Positions 53,896-63,548 of a DNA stretch of 64,000 bases are shown here, piece by piece. The DNA comes from Streptomyces sp. NRRL S-337 (GTDB taxonomy: Bacteria > Actinomycetota > Actinomycetes > Streptomycetales > Streptomycetaceae): NCBI RefSeq assembly GCF_000720175.1, contig NZ_JOIX01000004.1, positions 1-64,000 on the forward strand, read 5' to 3'. Positions within the stretch are counted from its first letter, which is position 1. Each line of letters begins with the position of its first letter. Under the pieces are notes generated by a model. The model had not been told where the DNA came from. It made no database searches and was given only the letters and a program-made list of their open reading frames with translations. The position numbers and the translations under genes are program-made.

Positions 53896-54167
53896 CCCCG
53901 CCGCACGAGCGTCGCGGAGGCCGCCCAACTCCCCGATCCCGCCTAGTGGATCACCGATCACCGGCGCGCCGCGAACGCCCGCATACCGGACGACTCCGCG
54001 ACCGCTCCCAGAAGATCACGACGACGGCGAAGGGGTGCGAATGGGCGGGAATTCCCCGGCGGATTTACCGCATCCCACCAACGGAATAAACCTCTCAAAC
54101 CGGACAAACTGCAATGCCGGGGAATATCGCGTCGAAGCGCGGGGTGTGACCCCGGTAGCCTGGGGGT

Positions 54168-55478
54168 GTGATTGACCTTCGCCTGCTCCGTGAGGACCCC
54201 GACCGTGTGCGCGCGTCCCAGCGCGCCCGTGGAGAGGACGTCGCGCTCGTCGACGCACTGCTCTCCGCCGACGAGCGGCGCAGGTCGTCCAGCGTCCGCT
54301 TCGACGAGCTGCGCGCCGAGCAGAAGACGCTCGGCAAGCTCATCCCCAAGGCCACCGGCGACGAGAAGGCCGCGCTGCTGAAGAAGGCCGGCGAACTGTC
54401 CGCCGCCGTCAAGGCCGCCGACGCCGCGCAGGACGAGGCCAAGGAAGAGACCCAGCAGCTGCTGCTCAAGCTCGGCAACCTCGTTCACCCCGACGTCCCC
54501 GTGGGCGGCGAGGAGGACTTCGCGGTCCTGGAGACGCACGGCACGATCCGTGACTTCGCCGCCGAGGGCTTCGAGCCCAAGGACCACCTGGAGATCGGGC
54601 AGGCGCTCGGCGCCATCGACGTGGAGCGGGCCGCCAAGGTCTCCGGCTCGCGCTTCTACTACCTGACGGGCATCGGCGCGCTCCTGGAGCTCGCGCTGGT
54701 CAACGCCGCCATCGCGCAGGCCACCGAGGCCGGCTTCGTGCCGATGCTGACCCCGGCGCTGGTCCGCCCGCACGCCATGGAGGGCACCGGCTTCCTCGGC
54801 CAGGCCGCCGAGAACGTCTACCACCTCGAAAAGGACGACTACTACCTCGTCGGCACCTCCGAGGTCCCGCTCGCCGCGTACCACATGGACGAGATCGTCG
54901 ACGCCGGCCAGCTGCCGCTGCGCTACGCCGGCTTCTCGCCCTGCTTCCGCCGCGAGGCCGGCACGTACGGCAAGGACACCCGCGGCATCTTCCGGGTCCA
55001 CCAGTTCGACAAGGTGGAGATGTTCTCCTACGTCGCGCCGGAGGACGCGCAGGCCGAGCACCAGCGCCTGCTGGAGTGGGAGAAGCAGTGGCTGAACAGC
55101 CTGGAGCTGCCGTTCCAGGTGATCGACGTCGCCACCGGTGACCTGGGCGCCTCGGCCTCCCGCAAGTTCGACTGCGAGGCCTGGATCCCGACCCAGGGCA
55201 AGTACCGCGAGCTGACCTCGGCCTCCAACTGCGACGAGTTCCAGGCCCGCCGGCTCTCCGTCCGCATGCGCGAGAACGCCGACGGCAAGCAGAAGGTCCG
55301 CCCGCTGGCCACCCTCAACGGCACGCTCTGCGCCGTCCCGCGCACCATCGTGGCGATCTTCGAGAACCACCAGCAGGCGGACGGCTCGGTGCGCGTCCCC
55401 GAGGTGCTGCGCCCCTACCTCGGCGGCCGGACCGTGCTGGAGCCCCTCGCCGGTCGCCCGGAGTCCGGCGCCAAGTGA
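54168..55478 (+). CDS. serS: Seryl-tRNA synthetase
   Basis: 436 residues from a GTG of [20 protein letters not shown]. An N-terminal long coiled-coil arm (~25-105) grips the tRNA-Ser variable arm. The class II core has motif 2 [20 protein letters not shown] and motif 3 ([20 protein letters not shown] with [15 protein letters not shown]). It charges the tRNA-Ser genes of the cell, two of which are in this window. Its 3' end overlaps the next gene by 4 bp. The upstream region holds the DnaA-box cluster rather than a recognisable T-box. Confidence 0.95.
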   Translation: MIDLRLLREDPDRVRASQRARGEDVALVDALLSADERRRSSSVRFDELRAEQKTLGKLIPKATGDEKAALLKKAGELSAAVKAADAAQDEAKEETQQLLLKLGNLVHPDVPVGGEEDFAVLETHGTIRDFAAEGFEPKDHLEIGQALGAIDVERAAKVSGSRFYYLTGIGALLELALVNAAIAQATEAGFVPMLTPALVRPHAMEGTGFLGQAAENVYHLEKDDYYLVGTSEVPLAAYHMDEIVDAGQLPLRYAGFSPCFRREAGTYGKDTRGIFRVHQFDKVEMFSYVAPEDAQAEHQRLLEWEKQWLNSLELPFQVIDVATGDLGASASRKFDCEAWIPTQGKYRELTSASNCDEFQARRLSVRMRENADGKQKVRPLATLNGTLCAVPRTIVAIFENHQQADGSVRVPEVLRPYLGGRTVLEPLAGRPESGAK

Positions 55479-56305
55479 GCGGATCAGCTCCGGCGGACAT
55501 CCCGCCGCTGCCGTACACGCTCATCGCGACCGACCTCGACGGGACGCTGCTGCGCCCGGACGAGACCGTCTCGGAGCGCACCCGCCAGGCGCTCGCCGCA
55601 GCCACCGCGGCGGGCGCGGCGCACATCGTCGTCACCGGCCGTGCGGTGCCCTGGACCCGGCACATCCTCGACGCCCTGGACTACCACGGGCTCGCGGTGT
55701 GCGGCCAGGGCGGGCAGGTCTACCACGCCGGCGAGCACCGGCTGCTGACCTCGGTGACGCTGGACCGCCAGCTGGCCGGTCTCGCGCTGTCCAAGATCGA
55801 GGCGGAGGTCGGCCCACTGTATCTGGCGGCGAGCCGGGACGGCCTGGAGGGCGAGGTGCTGGTCGGCCCCGGCTACCGCGTCCAGGCGGGCCCGCTGCCG
55901 AACGTCCTGCTCGACGACCCCGGCGAGCTCTGGGCGGCCCCGATCAACAAGGTCTACCTCCAGCATCCGACGCTGGACGACGACGCACTGGCCGCGGCCG
56001 CCCGCCAGGTCGCCGGTGACCTGGTCGGCATCATGGTGGCCGGCCCCGGCGTCGTCGAACTCCTGCCGCTGGGCCTGACCAAGGCCACCGGGCTGTCCCT
56101 GGCCGCCCGCCGCCTGGGCCGCACCGCCAAGGAGACACTGGCGTTCGGCGACATGCCCAACGACATCCCGATGTTCGCCTGGGCCGCCCACGGCGTGGCC
56201 ATGGCCAACGCCCACCCCGAACTGAAGGCGGTCGCCGACGAGGTGACCACCTCCCACGAGGCCGACGGCATCGCGGTGGTCCTGGAGCGGCTGTACGGGA
56301 TGTGA
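55475..56305 (+). CDS. HAD-superfamily (Cof-type) phosphatase
   Basis: 276 residues from a GTG that overlaps the serS stop (GTGA). Motif [12 protein letters not shown] with both Asp, motif II VTGR, motif III Lys ([11 protein letters not shown]), motif [17 protein letters not shown] type IIB cap (~85-190) marks the Cof/YidA group, which acts on sugar phosphates or other small phosphate esters. Coupling to serS is a conserved actinobacterial arrangement; a functional tie is unknown. Confidence 0.92.
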   Translation: MSGSAPADIPPLPYTLIATDLDGTLLRPDETVSERTRQALAAATAAGAAHIVVTGRAVPWTRHILDALDYHGLAVCGQGGQVYHAGEHRLLTSVTLDRQLAGLALSKIEAEVGPLYLAASRDGLEGEVLVGPGYRVQAGPLPNVLLDDPGELWAAPINKVYLQHPTLDDDALAAAARQVAGDLVGIMVAGPGVVELLPLGLTKATGLSLAARRLGRTAKETLAFGDMPNDIPMFAWAAHGVAMANAHPELKAVADEVTTSHEADGIAVVLERLYGM

Positions 56306-56366
56306 GTCTCCCGCCTGGAATACCGTCCCCTGCTGCCGCGTTGAGGCCCCGAGGGGGCGCTCGCGT

Positions 56367-56400
56367 CCCCTACGGGATCTGTTCGAACGACCCGTAGGGG
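56367..56400. terminator. Hairpin between convergent genes
   Basis: CCCCTACGGG (56367-56376) and CCCGTAGGGG (56391-56400), a 10-bp perfect inverted repeat with a 14-nt loop. It sits between the HAD gene and the rhomboid-like gene, with no T-run. Confidence 0.65.
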
Positions 56401-56421
56401 TTCCGAAGGCCCCTTGAACCC

Positions 56422-57258
56422 TTAACGCCCGCCCCTGCCGCCCTCTTCCCGCGCGTCGGCTTCTTCTTCTCCCGCGTCGGCTCCCGCTTCCCGCGTACGG
56501 GCTCCCGCTTCCCGCGTACGGGCTCCCGCTTCCCCCGCTTGCCCCGCTTCTCCCGCTTCCCCCACGTCGGCTTCGGCCCCCGCTCCCTCCTCTTCCTCCG
56601 CCGCCGGGGTCAACGGCCACGCCGCGAAGCCCATGGTCAGGGCGATGGCGTGGCCGAAGTCGGTAAAGGTGGCGCCGGTCGTCAGGGGGATGGCGAAGAA
56701 GGCCAGGACGCCGACGAGATAGCCGTAGCGCCAGGGGGACCGCAGACGGTACGTCAGTGCGCCGGCGGCGGCCGCCAGGCCGTACGAGACGCCGATGTCG
56801 ACGACGTGCGTCATCGAGCGCGGCAGCTGGTGTCCCTCGATGGCGAGCAGGACGAGTTCCTGGCTGGCCAGGGTCGCCGCGACGTGTGCCCCGCCGACGA
56901 TCAGCAGCCAGCGCCAACTGCCCGTCCACCGCTCGACGTTGGCGTGCACCAGCTCGAACATCACGACGTACAGCAGGAACGATCCGGGGTTCTCGATCCA
57001 GAAGCCGCTGATCAGCAGCGACGGCAGCGGATGCTCATTCAGTTCGTGGATGTTGCTGCTGGTGCGGTGGATGAGGAACTGGCCCAGTCCCTCCGAGGCG
57101 GAGGCGATCACGAGGCTGGTGACGCCGATGATCAGCAGCCAGATGTGGGTCCCGGGGGATGACCTGACCCAGTTCTTCACCCAGGCCACGGGGTTGCCCG
57201 CGGGGCGCGCCCAGGGGTCGCGCGGGGGCTCCAGCAGGATCCTCGCCGGCGCCCTCAT
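56422..57258 (-). CDS. Rhomboid-like integral membrane protein
   Basis: 278 residues. Six hydrophobic helices between ~38 and 215 (THIWLLIIGVTSLVIASASE, FLLYVVMFELVHANVERWTG, WLLIVGGAHVAATLASQELV). The helix HVVDIGVSYGLAAAAGALTY carries a GxSx-like Ser, and FTDFGHAIALTMGFAAW carries a His, matching the rhomboid Ser-His dyad. It could be an intramembrane protease or a pseudo-enzyme. The cytoplasmic C-terminus is a repeat tail (TREAGARTREAGADAGEEEA). Its start overlaps the Lrp gene stop, so the two are co-expressed. Confidence 0.8.
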   Translation of the reverse strand: MRAPARILLEPPRDPWARPAGNPVAWVKNWVRSSPGTHIWLLIIGVTSLVIASASEGLGQFLIHRTSSNIHELNEHPLPSLLISGFWIENPGSFLLYVVMFELVHANVERWTGSWRWLLIVGGAHVAATLASQELVLLAIEGHQLPRSMTHVVDIGVSYGLAAAAGALTYRLRSPWRYGYLVGVLAFFAIPLTTGATFTDFGHAIALTMGFAAWPLTPAAEEEEGAGAEADVGEAGEAGQAGEAGARTREAGARTREAGADAGEEEADAREEGGRGGR

Positions 57259-58286
57259 CGGCGGCGTCCCCGGGCCGCGGGCGAGCCGGCGACCAGCGGG
57301 CCCGGCCCCTTGATCTGCCGGACGCGGGGCGCGCTCTCCATCGTCCGAACGCCGGGCAGCGCCGCGACCCGGGTCGTCAGGTACGTGTAGAGGGCCCGGA
57401 CGTCCCGGCAGAGCACCGACGCGAACAGGTTGTTCGGGCCGGTGGTGGCACCGGCGAAGGCGACCTCCGGGTGTTCCGCCAACTCCGCGCCGGCCGAGGC
57501 GAGTTCGGCGGGGGCGACGGACAGCCAGAGGGCGACCATCACGCCGTAGCCGAACTGCCGAAGGTCGTAATCGACGTCGTAATACAGCGCCCCGGTCGCG
57601 CGCAGTTCGGCGAGCCGGCGGCGGACGGTGGTGGGTGACCAGCCGGTGACGGCGGCGAGTTCGGCCAGCGGCGCCCGGCCGTCCCGGGCGAGGGCGGCGA
57701 ACAGCCGTCGGTCGGCGTCACCGAGCGCCACCGGCTCGGCCGCTGGATCGATGTCCGGGGGCGGCGGGCCGAGGCGGGCTGCCTCCTCGTCCGTCAGCGC
57801 ACCGGACTTGCTGATCAGTCCCTGCGGGCCGCCGCAGAACTCGTGCAGCAGGCAGTGTGCGGTGACGCCGACCACGCTCGGCGTGCGCGGCAGCTTCTCC
57901 AGCAGCAGTGCGTCACTGTGATCACTGCTGGCCGCCCGGCAGACCGCGGCGATCTCGGTGCCGCCGGACATCAGAGAGATCCACGAGGTGTCCGGGCGGC
58001 GGGCCAGCGCCTCGGCGACGGTGACTGCGGCCTCCGGCGCGCACTGCACCCGGACCATCCACTCGACCTCGCCCAACGCGCGTGCGTCGGACAGTCCCAG
58101 CACCTTGAGTGCACCACTGGTCCGGTGCCGCCCGTAGCGGCGGGCGACGGTCTGGTCCGACACCCCGAGCACCTCCGCGATCCGGCTGAACGGCGCGCGG
58201 CCGTCGAGCTGCAGCGCATGGGCCAGCCGGCGGTCGAGGGCGTCGAAACCGCCACCACCCGCGCCGGGCTTCCCGTCGGTTTTCAC
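57255..58286 (-). CDS. Lrp/AsnC-family regulator with two HTH/RAM modules
   Basis: 343 residues from a GTG. A duplicated layout: HTH LDRRLAHALQLDGRAPFSRI then VLGVSDQTVARRYGRHRTSG with a ligand-type domain to ~150; second HTH DRRLFAALARDGRAPLAELA then VTGWSPTTVRRRLAELRATG and a RAM domain to ~320. Family knowledge: such two-unit Lrp proteins are frequent in actinobacteria and often control adjacent transporters. It is divergent from the MFS exporter at 58345 (58 bp apart), the probable target. Confidence 0.9.
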   Translation of the reverse strand: MKTDGKPGAGGGGFDALDRRLAHALQLDGRAPFSRIAEVLGVSDQTVARRYGRHRTSGALKVLGLSDARALGEVEWMVRVQCAPEAAVTVAEALARRPDTSWISLMSGGTEIAAVCRAASSDHSDALLLEKLPRTPSVVGVTAHCLLHEFCGGPQGLISKSGALTDEEAARLGPPPPDIDPAAEPVALGDADRRLFAALARDGRAPLAELAAVTGWSPTTVRRRLAELRATGALYYDVDYDLRQFGYGVMVALWLSVAPAELASAGAELAEHPEVAFAGATTGPNNLFASVLCRDVRALYTYLTTRVAALPGVRTMESAPRVRQIKGPGPLVAGSPAARGRRR

Positions 58287-58344
58287 CGTCCGAGGCTAGC
58301 GCCTGTCGGATTGCGCCGCCGGGAGCACGGTGGCTGGAGGACCG

Positions 58345-60180
58345 ATGGGTGCGGAACCGACCGTGGGGTCGCAATTTTTCGAAGGGACAGAGGAAACGAC
58401 AGAGGAAAGGGCACACGCAGCCATGCACGGACACCGCGCATCCCACAGACCCGGCGCAGCGCAACCAGGCATGCACGGACACGGCACATCCCACGGACCC
58501 GGCACAGGGCAACCAGGCATGCACGGTCACGGTGCACCCCACGGACCTGCTGACGGCGCGGCACCCGAGGGCGCCGCGGGCTCCGGCCGGCGCGGCAAGT
58601 GGTGGCCCCTGGCCGCCATCACCCTCGGCAACTTCCTGCTGCTGGTCGACGTGACGATCGTGAACACCGCGCTGCCCCGGATAGCCGACGGCCTGGGTGC
58701 CTCCTTCAGCTCGTTCCAATGGGTGATGGACATCTACGCGCTGGCGCTGGCCGCGCTGTTGATGGTCGCCGGCTCGGTGGCCGACCTCTTCGGGCGGCGC
58801 CGGCTGTACGTGGCGGGGCTGGCCCTGTTCGCGCTCGCCTCGCTGGCCCGCGGGCTGGCACCGGGCCCGGGCGTGCTGATCGCGGCACGCGCCGTCCAGG
58901 GCGTGGGCGCGGCGGCGATGTTCGCCACCAACACCCCGCTGCTGATGGCCTCCTATCAAGGCCGCGACCGCGGTGTGGCGTTCGGCGTCTGGGGTGGCAC
59001 CAGCGGCGCCGCGGCCGCGATCGGTCCCGTCCTGGGCGGGCTGCTCACCGAGTACGTCGACTGGCGGGCGATCTTCCTGGTCAATCTGCCGCTGACCGCG
59101 GTCGCGGCGGTGATCACGCTGCGCCGGGTCCCCGAGTCCTACGGCGACCTCCCCCGGCCTCGAACGGACCCGGCCGGCGGGACGAGCCCCGTAGCCCGGA
59201 TCGACTGGCCCGGCGCGGCGTCCTTCACTGTATGCGCGGGCGCGCTGACGTACGGACTGATCCGCGGCGGTGAACGCGGCTGGTCGGAGGCCGGGACGCT
59301 GGGCTCGCTGGCGGTCGCCTTCCTGGCGCTTGCGGCGTTCCTCGTGATCGAACGGCGGGTGCGCCGGCCGCTGCTCGACCTGGGGTTGATGCGCCGGCCG
59401 TCGTTCGCGACGCTGCTGGCGGCGGCGCTCCTGCTGCAGGCGGCGGCGTTCCCGTACCTGACGTTCGTGGGGCTGTGGGTGCAGAACATCCTCGGGCTGA
59501 GTCCGGTGCAGGCGGGTCTTGCGGTGACGCCGATGGCGGTGATGTCGTTGCTGGTCGGCGCGCTGGGTGGCCGTCAGCTGCAGCGGATGAGGCCCCAACT
59601 CCCCGTCGGAATCGGTCTGTTGTTGACCGGTGCGGGCGCCCTGCTGCACTGGGTGCTGCTGGGTTCCGCCTCCGGATCCGGCTGGGCGGCGCTGGTGCCC
59701 GGTCTCGCGGTGAGCGGGGTGGGCATCGGGATGGCGATGCCGGTACTGGTATCGGCGGCGCTCGGCGCGGCACCACCGTGGCGCGCGGGCATGGTGAGCG
59801 GCGCGGTCAACATCTTTCGCCAGCTCGGTTACGCGCTGGGCATCGCGGTCCTCGGCACCGTTTTCGCCGACGCGCTGCACGACGTGCACGGATCCGCCGC
59901 GCACCCGGCCGTCTCCCGTCAAGCCGTCAACGCCGCCTACGTGTCCGGGCTGAGGGACATCGTGGTGCTCTCCGGGCTGGTGGCCGTGGCGGCCGGCCTG
60001 CTGGTGCTGGCAATCGTCCGGCAGGGCCGCGCGGTCGACGGCGCGGACGGTAGCGGTCCTGGCGGCAAGGACGGGGACGGTAGCGGTTCCGGTGGCGAGA
60101 ACGCGGGCGGGGGCGAGAACGCGGCCGGGGGCGAGGACGTGGGCGGGGGCGAAAGCACTGCCCGTGCGGCGGGTCTGTAG
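58345..60180 (+). CDS. MFS drug exporter (DHA2, 14-TM type) with His-rich repeat N-terminus
   Basis: 611 residues from an ATG with GGAGG 4 nt upstream. Residues ~27-74 are three 16-residue His repeats (MHGHGTSHGPGTGQPG). The transporter begins WWPLAAITLGNFLLLVDVTI with DHA2 motif D1 (LLLVDVTIVNTALPRIADGL), motif A (GSVADLFGRRRLYVAGLALF), motif C-type GTSGAAAAIGPVLGGLLTEY, and runs through 14 helices to ~595. The C-terminus is a Gly/Asp repeat tail. DHA2 proteins expel cationic or amphiphilic drugs using protons. The His repeats may bind metal or be neutral slippage. Likely regulated by the divergent Lrp. Confidence 0.9.
   Translation: MGAEPTVGSQFFEGTEETTEERAHAAMHGHRASHRPGAAQPGMHGHGTSHGPGTGQPGMHGHGAPHGPADGAAPEGAAGSGRRGKWWPLAAITLGNFLLLVDVTIVNTALPRIADGLGASFSSFQWVMDIYALALAALLMVAGSVADLFGRRRLYVAGLALFALASLARGLAPGPGVLIAARAVQGVGAAAMFATNTPLLMASYQGRDRGVAFGVWGGTSGAAAAIGPVLGGLLTEYVDWRAIFLVNLPLTAVAAVITLRRVPESYGDLPRPRTDPAGGTSPVARIDWPGAASFTVCAGALTYGLIRGGERGWSEAGTLGSLAVAFLALAAFLVIERRVRRPLLDLGLMRRPSFATLLAAALLLQAAAFPYLTFVGLWVQNILGLSPVQAGLAVTPMAVMSLLVGALGGRQLQRMRPQLPVGIGLLLTGAGALLHWVLLGSASGSGWAALVPGLAVSGVGIGMAMPVLVSAALGAAPPWRAGMVSGAVNIFRQLGYALGIAVLGTVFADALHDVHGSAAHPAVSRQAVNAAYVSGLRDIVVLSGLVAVAAGLLVLAIVRQGRAVDGADGSGPGGKDGDGSGSGGENAGGGENAAGGEDVGGGESTARAAGL
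58423..58566 (+). repeat. 48-bp tandem repeat, 3 units, in MFS gene
   Basis: Three units start at 58423, 58471 and 58519, each beginning ATGCACGG. Unit 2 closely matches units 1 and 3. Each encodes 16 residues with four His or so. The third unit grades into non-repeat sequence. Confidence 0.85.
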
Positions 60181-60350
60181 AGGCGGATCAGGGGAGATTT
60201 CCGGGTTCCCGGGTCCGGTCCACTACGGGGCGACCCGGACGGGACCCGGAAAACGGTCGTGCCTCGTCTCGTCCACGCGGCCGAGGAATCGGCGCCGGAC
60301 GGCCCGGATCCTGGAAGCCGGCCCTCCGACGGAACGAAAGGACGACCCCC

Positions 60351-60812
60351 ATGGCCGCCCGGAACTTACGCCCCGCGACCTCCTCCCCCGCCAACCTCCC
60401 CTCCTTGAGCAAGGCGCCGCTCGCCCCGGGCGCCCTGGCGGCCCTCCGCCGCACGACCTTGCTCGTCGGCGGCTATCTCGGCCTCAGCGTCCTCACCCTC
60501 GCGGCCGTCGTCGCCCTGCGCGACGACGCCGCGGTGGTGAACGACGCCGTCTGGGTGCGCACCACCATCGTCGTGGCCAGCGCGGTGGTGATGTTCGTCT
60601 CCGCCCTCCGCGCGGCCCGGGGTTCCCGCCCGGCGTACCGCCGCGTGCGGATCCTCTCCGGCGTGATGCTGGCGGCCATCGCGGTGATCATCGCGATCCC
60701 CGGCGCCTTCCCGGTGTGGCTGAAGATCGAGCAGGGGGTCTGCGGCATCGCCCTGGTCGGCGTCGCACTGATCGTCAACGGCCGGCAGCTGCGGTCGTCG
60801 CTCGGCGCGTGA
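60351..60812 (+). CDS. Small four-helix membrane protein, unknown function
   Basis: 153 residues from an ATG after AAAGGACG. Four hydrophobic helices: LLVGGYLGLSVLTLAAVVAL, TTIVVASAVVMFVSALRAAR, ILSGVMLAAIAVIIAIPGAF and GIALVGVALIVNGRQL. No motif is recognised. Similar proteins occur widely in Streptomyces as hypothetical membrane proteins. Expression may be independent of the MFS gene, as 170 bp separate them. Confidence 0.75.
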   Translation: MAARNLRPATSSPANLPSLSKAPLAPGALAALRRTTLLVGGYLGLSVLTLAAVVALRDDAAVVNDAVWVRTTIVVASAVVMFVSALRAARGSRPAYRRVRILSGVMLAAIAVIIAIPGAFPVWLKIEQGVCGIALVGVALIVNGRQLRSSLGA

Positions 60813-61057
60813 TGACGCGATACCGGCGGGTGGTCGGCAGGCGGTGACGTGCCGCTAGGGGGTGAGGTATCGCCAAGCGGTGGTGCGGTGCTGGGTCGGC
60901 ACCCGGAACCGTACGGCCGTACGCGGTTCCGGGTTGCCGCCCGGGGGGCCGGGACGATCGTCGCGTCGTCCGCAACCCCAAGTCAATCCTCTGACTTCCT
61001 TCCAAATTCCTTAGCCGTGGCTTGGGTTGAGCGCATGGCGCGGCGTAGCGTACCCGG

Positions 61058-62062
61058 GTGACTCTCGATGATCTGCGCGCCTTCGTGGCGGTCTGCGAGG
61101 CGGGCAATCTCAGCGCCGTCGCCCGTGACCTGGGCTGCACCCAGTCCGCCGTCAGCCAGCGCATCAAGCGCCTGGAGCGCGAGACGGGCATCGAGCTCCT
61201 GGAACGCCGGCCGCGCGGGGTCGCCCCCACCCAGGCCGGCCGGATCCTCCAGCGCGCCGCGGCGGACGGCCTGAGCGGGCTGGACCTGGCGCTACGACAA
61301 CTCGGCGATCTGCGGGCGGGCGACGGCGGCACCGTACGGGTCACCACCGGCGCGACGACCGTACGGCACTTCATGTCCGAGGCCGTGGTCGCCTTCCGCG
61401 GCCGCCATCCGCACGTCAACCTGGAGTTCAGGACGGAGAGTTCGAGCCGCCGCTGCTTCGAGGCGGTGGCGGACGGCGACTCCGAACTGGCCTGGATCAC
61501 CATCGGTCCACCGGTGCGCGGCATCGAGCAGCACCCGGTGATCGGACTGCCGTGGGTGCTCGCCGTACGCAGCGATGATCCGCTCGCCGCCCGGGAGCGG
61601 ATCGAGCCGGAGGAACTGGCCGGCATCCGGCACATACGGCTGCCGGAGAACTCCACCTCCCGGATGCGGCTCGACGGGCACCTCAGCCATCGACTCGACG
61701 AGCACCACAGCCATCAGCTCGACGCACGCGACAACCATCGGCCCGACGATCACCACAAATCGCCTCACGGGGAGGGCTCCGGCGCCGTGCCGCCGCCGAG
61801 CACCACGAGCGTCGCCGACTGGGACACCGCCCTGCTGCTGGCCGAACTCGGCGTCGGCCCCGCGGTCGTCCCCCGGCTCCCGGGCCTCCGGGCCACCGCC
61901 CACCCGTCCCTGCGGCTGGTCCCGATCCCCGCGCTGCCGCCGCTCGCCACGGGGTGGGCGGTGCGTCAGTGGGACGCCCTGAGCCCGGCGGCAGTGGCGT
62001 TCGCGGAGACCGTCACGGCGTCCCTGGGACGGCCCGCACCACCGGTTCCTGGATCTCCGTGA
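61058..62062 (+). CDS. LysR-family regulator with His-rich insert
   Basis: 334 residues from a GTG. Winged HTH 1-62 (LDDLRAFVAVCEAGNLSAVA, DLGCTQSAVSQRIKRLERET). The effector domain starts at ~88 (GTVRVTTGATTVRHFMSEAV). Residues ~208-240 are an inserted His-rich segment (RLDEHHSHQLDARDNHRPDD) in the second lobe of the periplasmic-binding-like fold, absent from usual LysR proteins (~300 residues). The 3' end overlaps the convergent MerR gene by 50 bp. Its target is unclear; LysR proteins often control neighbouring genes. Confidence 0.88.
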   Translation: MTLDDLRAFVAVCEAGNLSAVARDLGCTQSAVSQRIKRLERETGIELLERRPRGVAPTQAGRILQRAAADGLSGLDLALRQLGDLRAGDGGTVRVTTGATTVRHFMSEAVVAFRGRHPHVNLEFRTESSSRRCFEAVADGDSELAWITIGPPVRGIEQHPVIGLPWVLAVRSDDPLAARERIEPEELAGIRHIRLPENSTSRMRLDGHLSHRLDEHHSHQLDARDNHRPDDHHKSPHGEGSGAVPPPSTTSVADWDTALLLAELGVGPAVVPRLPGLRATAHPSLRLVPIPALPPLATGWAVRQWDALSPAAVAFAETVTASLGRPAPPVPGSP

Positions 62063-63059
62063 CCCACTTCTCCTGGTCCGGCGGGCACTCCAGGTAGAGC
62101 TCGCGGGCGTATCCGGCGGAGCGGTAACCGTTCGCGTCGATCCAGTGCGCCAGGTTCTGCGCGGTGGGCAGGATGCGGCTCATCGGCCCGCGGTGCACCA
62201 CCGTGGCGGCGCACTCCAGCCCGGGCAGCGCGACCACGTCGAAGCCGAGGCCGGTCGCGGTGGGGGTGCCGGTGGCCGGCGCGCCCGTCCCGCCGCCCCG
62301 GGCTCCGGCCCTGGCCAGCGCCTCCGCGGTGACCGTCAGCCCGGCGTGCACGACGACGGCACCGTGCCCCGGCTCGTCCCCCGCCGAGGCCGCCGCGGCC
62401 TCGGCGCTCCCCGGTACGTCGGTGTGGCCTCCGGGTACGTCCGCGTGGCCTCCGGGCGTGCCACCGTGGTCGCCGGGCACGTGCTCGTAGGCCCCGGGTA
62501 CGTGCTCGTAGTCGCCCGCCCCTACGGCCTCGTAATACGCGAGTCCCGGTCCCGCCGGGGTGATGCCGGCCGCGTCCAGGCGTGCGCACAGCTCCGCGTA
62601 GAGCGGCTGGATCACCGGGCCGATGTCCTCCGGCCCGTAACTGGCGGCGATCCCGCTCAGCTCCGCGAGCAGTACCGTCCCGGTCGGCTTGACCACCACA
62701 TCGTCGGCAGACATGTGTCCCTCACTCTCGATGGAGCGGAGCCTCGCCTCGACCTGCGCCAGCCGTTCGCCGGCCGCGGTCAGCGTCGCCTCCAGCTCCG
62801 CCCGGCGCAGCCGCAGCATGCCGCGCAGTTCCGGCACGCTCACCTCCTCGGCCAGGATCGCCCCCACCTGCTGGAGGCTGAATCCGAGGTCTTTGAGGGC
62901 GATGATCCGGTTGAGCCGGGCGAGTTGAGCCGCTTCGTAGAAGCGGTAACCGGTGGCGGGGTCGGTACGGGCCGGGCACAGCAGCCCGAGCGCGTCGTAG
63001 TGGCGCAGCATGCGCGCCGATACGCGGCCGTACTGGGCGAAGTCTCCGATGCTGAACAT
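62013..63059 (-). CDS. MerR-family regulator with GyrI-like effector domain and His/Gly insert
   Basis: 348 residues from the ATG of MFSIGDFAQYGRVSARMLRH (ribosome site GGAAGG). N-terminal MerR HTH (1-70: MFSIGDFAQYGRVSARMLRH, TGYRFYEAAQLARLNRIIAL), a coiled coil (LRLRRAELEATLTAAGERLA), and a GyrI/AraC-effector-like domain (~120-348) similar to BmrR-type multidrug sensors (ECPPDQEKWVTEIQEPV). A ~50-residue insert (EHVPGAYEHVPGDHGGTPGG) splits that domain. The 3' end overlaps lysR antisense by 50 bp, so transcripts could interfere. A longer start at 63086 is less likely. Confidence 0.87.
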   Translation of the reverse strand: MFSIGDFAQYGRVSARMLRHYDALGLLCPARTDPATGYRFYEAAQLARLNRIIALKDLGFSLQQVGAILAEEVSVPELRGMLRLRRAELEATLTAAGERLAQVEARLRSIESEGHMSADDVVVKPTGTVLLAELSGIAASYGPEDIGPVIQPLYAELCARLDAAGITPAGPGLAYYEAVGAGDYEHVPGAYEHVPGDHGGTPGGHADVPGGHTDVPGSAEAAAASAGDEPGHGAVVVHAGLTVTAEALARAGARGGGTGAPATGTPTATGLGFDVVALPGLECAATVVHRGPMSRILPTAQNLAHWIDANGYRSAGYARELYLECPPDQEKWVTEIQEPVVRAVPGTP

Positions 63060-63192
63060 GACGCCTTCCAGTGGAGTGCTTTCCACAGTGTCAAGGTCAA
63101 GAGCGACGGTCCACCCGATGGGGGACGGTGGTGGCCCACCCTGCCGGGCCCCCTTCCGGACCCCCTGCCGGGTCCACCCTTCCGGGCCCGCG

Positions 63193-63331
63193 CGGAACGA
63201 GCCGGTAGTCGGCCCGGGGCGTCCCGATAGTCGGCCCGGAACGAGTCGGCAGACCGCCCGGAACGAGCGGTGGTTCGCCCGGAACGAGAGGCGGTTGGCC
63301 CGGAACGAGCGCCGGTTGGGTCCGGAACGAG
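63193..63331. repeat. Phased CGGAACGAG direct repeats
   Basis: Six copies of CGGAACGAG start at 63193, 63237, 63259, 63280, 63301 and 63323. Intervals are 44, 22, 21, 21 and 22 bp, i.e. two helical turns. Most are followed by a GCCGGTTGG-type segment. They lie in the 489-bp intergenic stretch between the divergent MerR and SAV_915-type genes, where both promoters must lie. No other structure is seen in that stretch. Confidence 0.8.
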
Positions 63332-63548
63332 CACCGGTTGGTCCGGATCCACAGCGTCACTCCCGTCCCACAATCGGCCACCGGGCAGCAGCATCGCGTC
63401 AAGTAGGGTCCACAACTCGTCAATGACGCGTCAGCATCCGGCGGAGGGGCCCGTTCTCCGGGCATAGCGTCGGCAGAGCCGAGCCCCGGCATACGCATCG
63501 TCATCCACCGGTCCGGGGCCGCCGATGTCCTGTTCGAGGAGCAACGCC

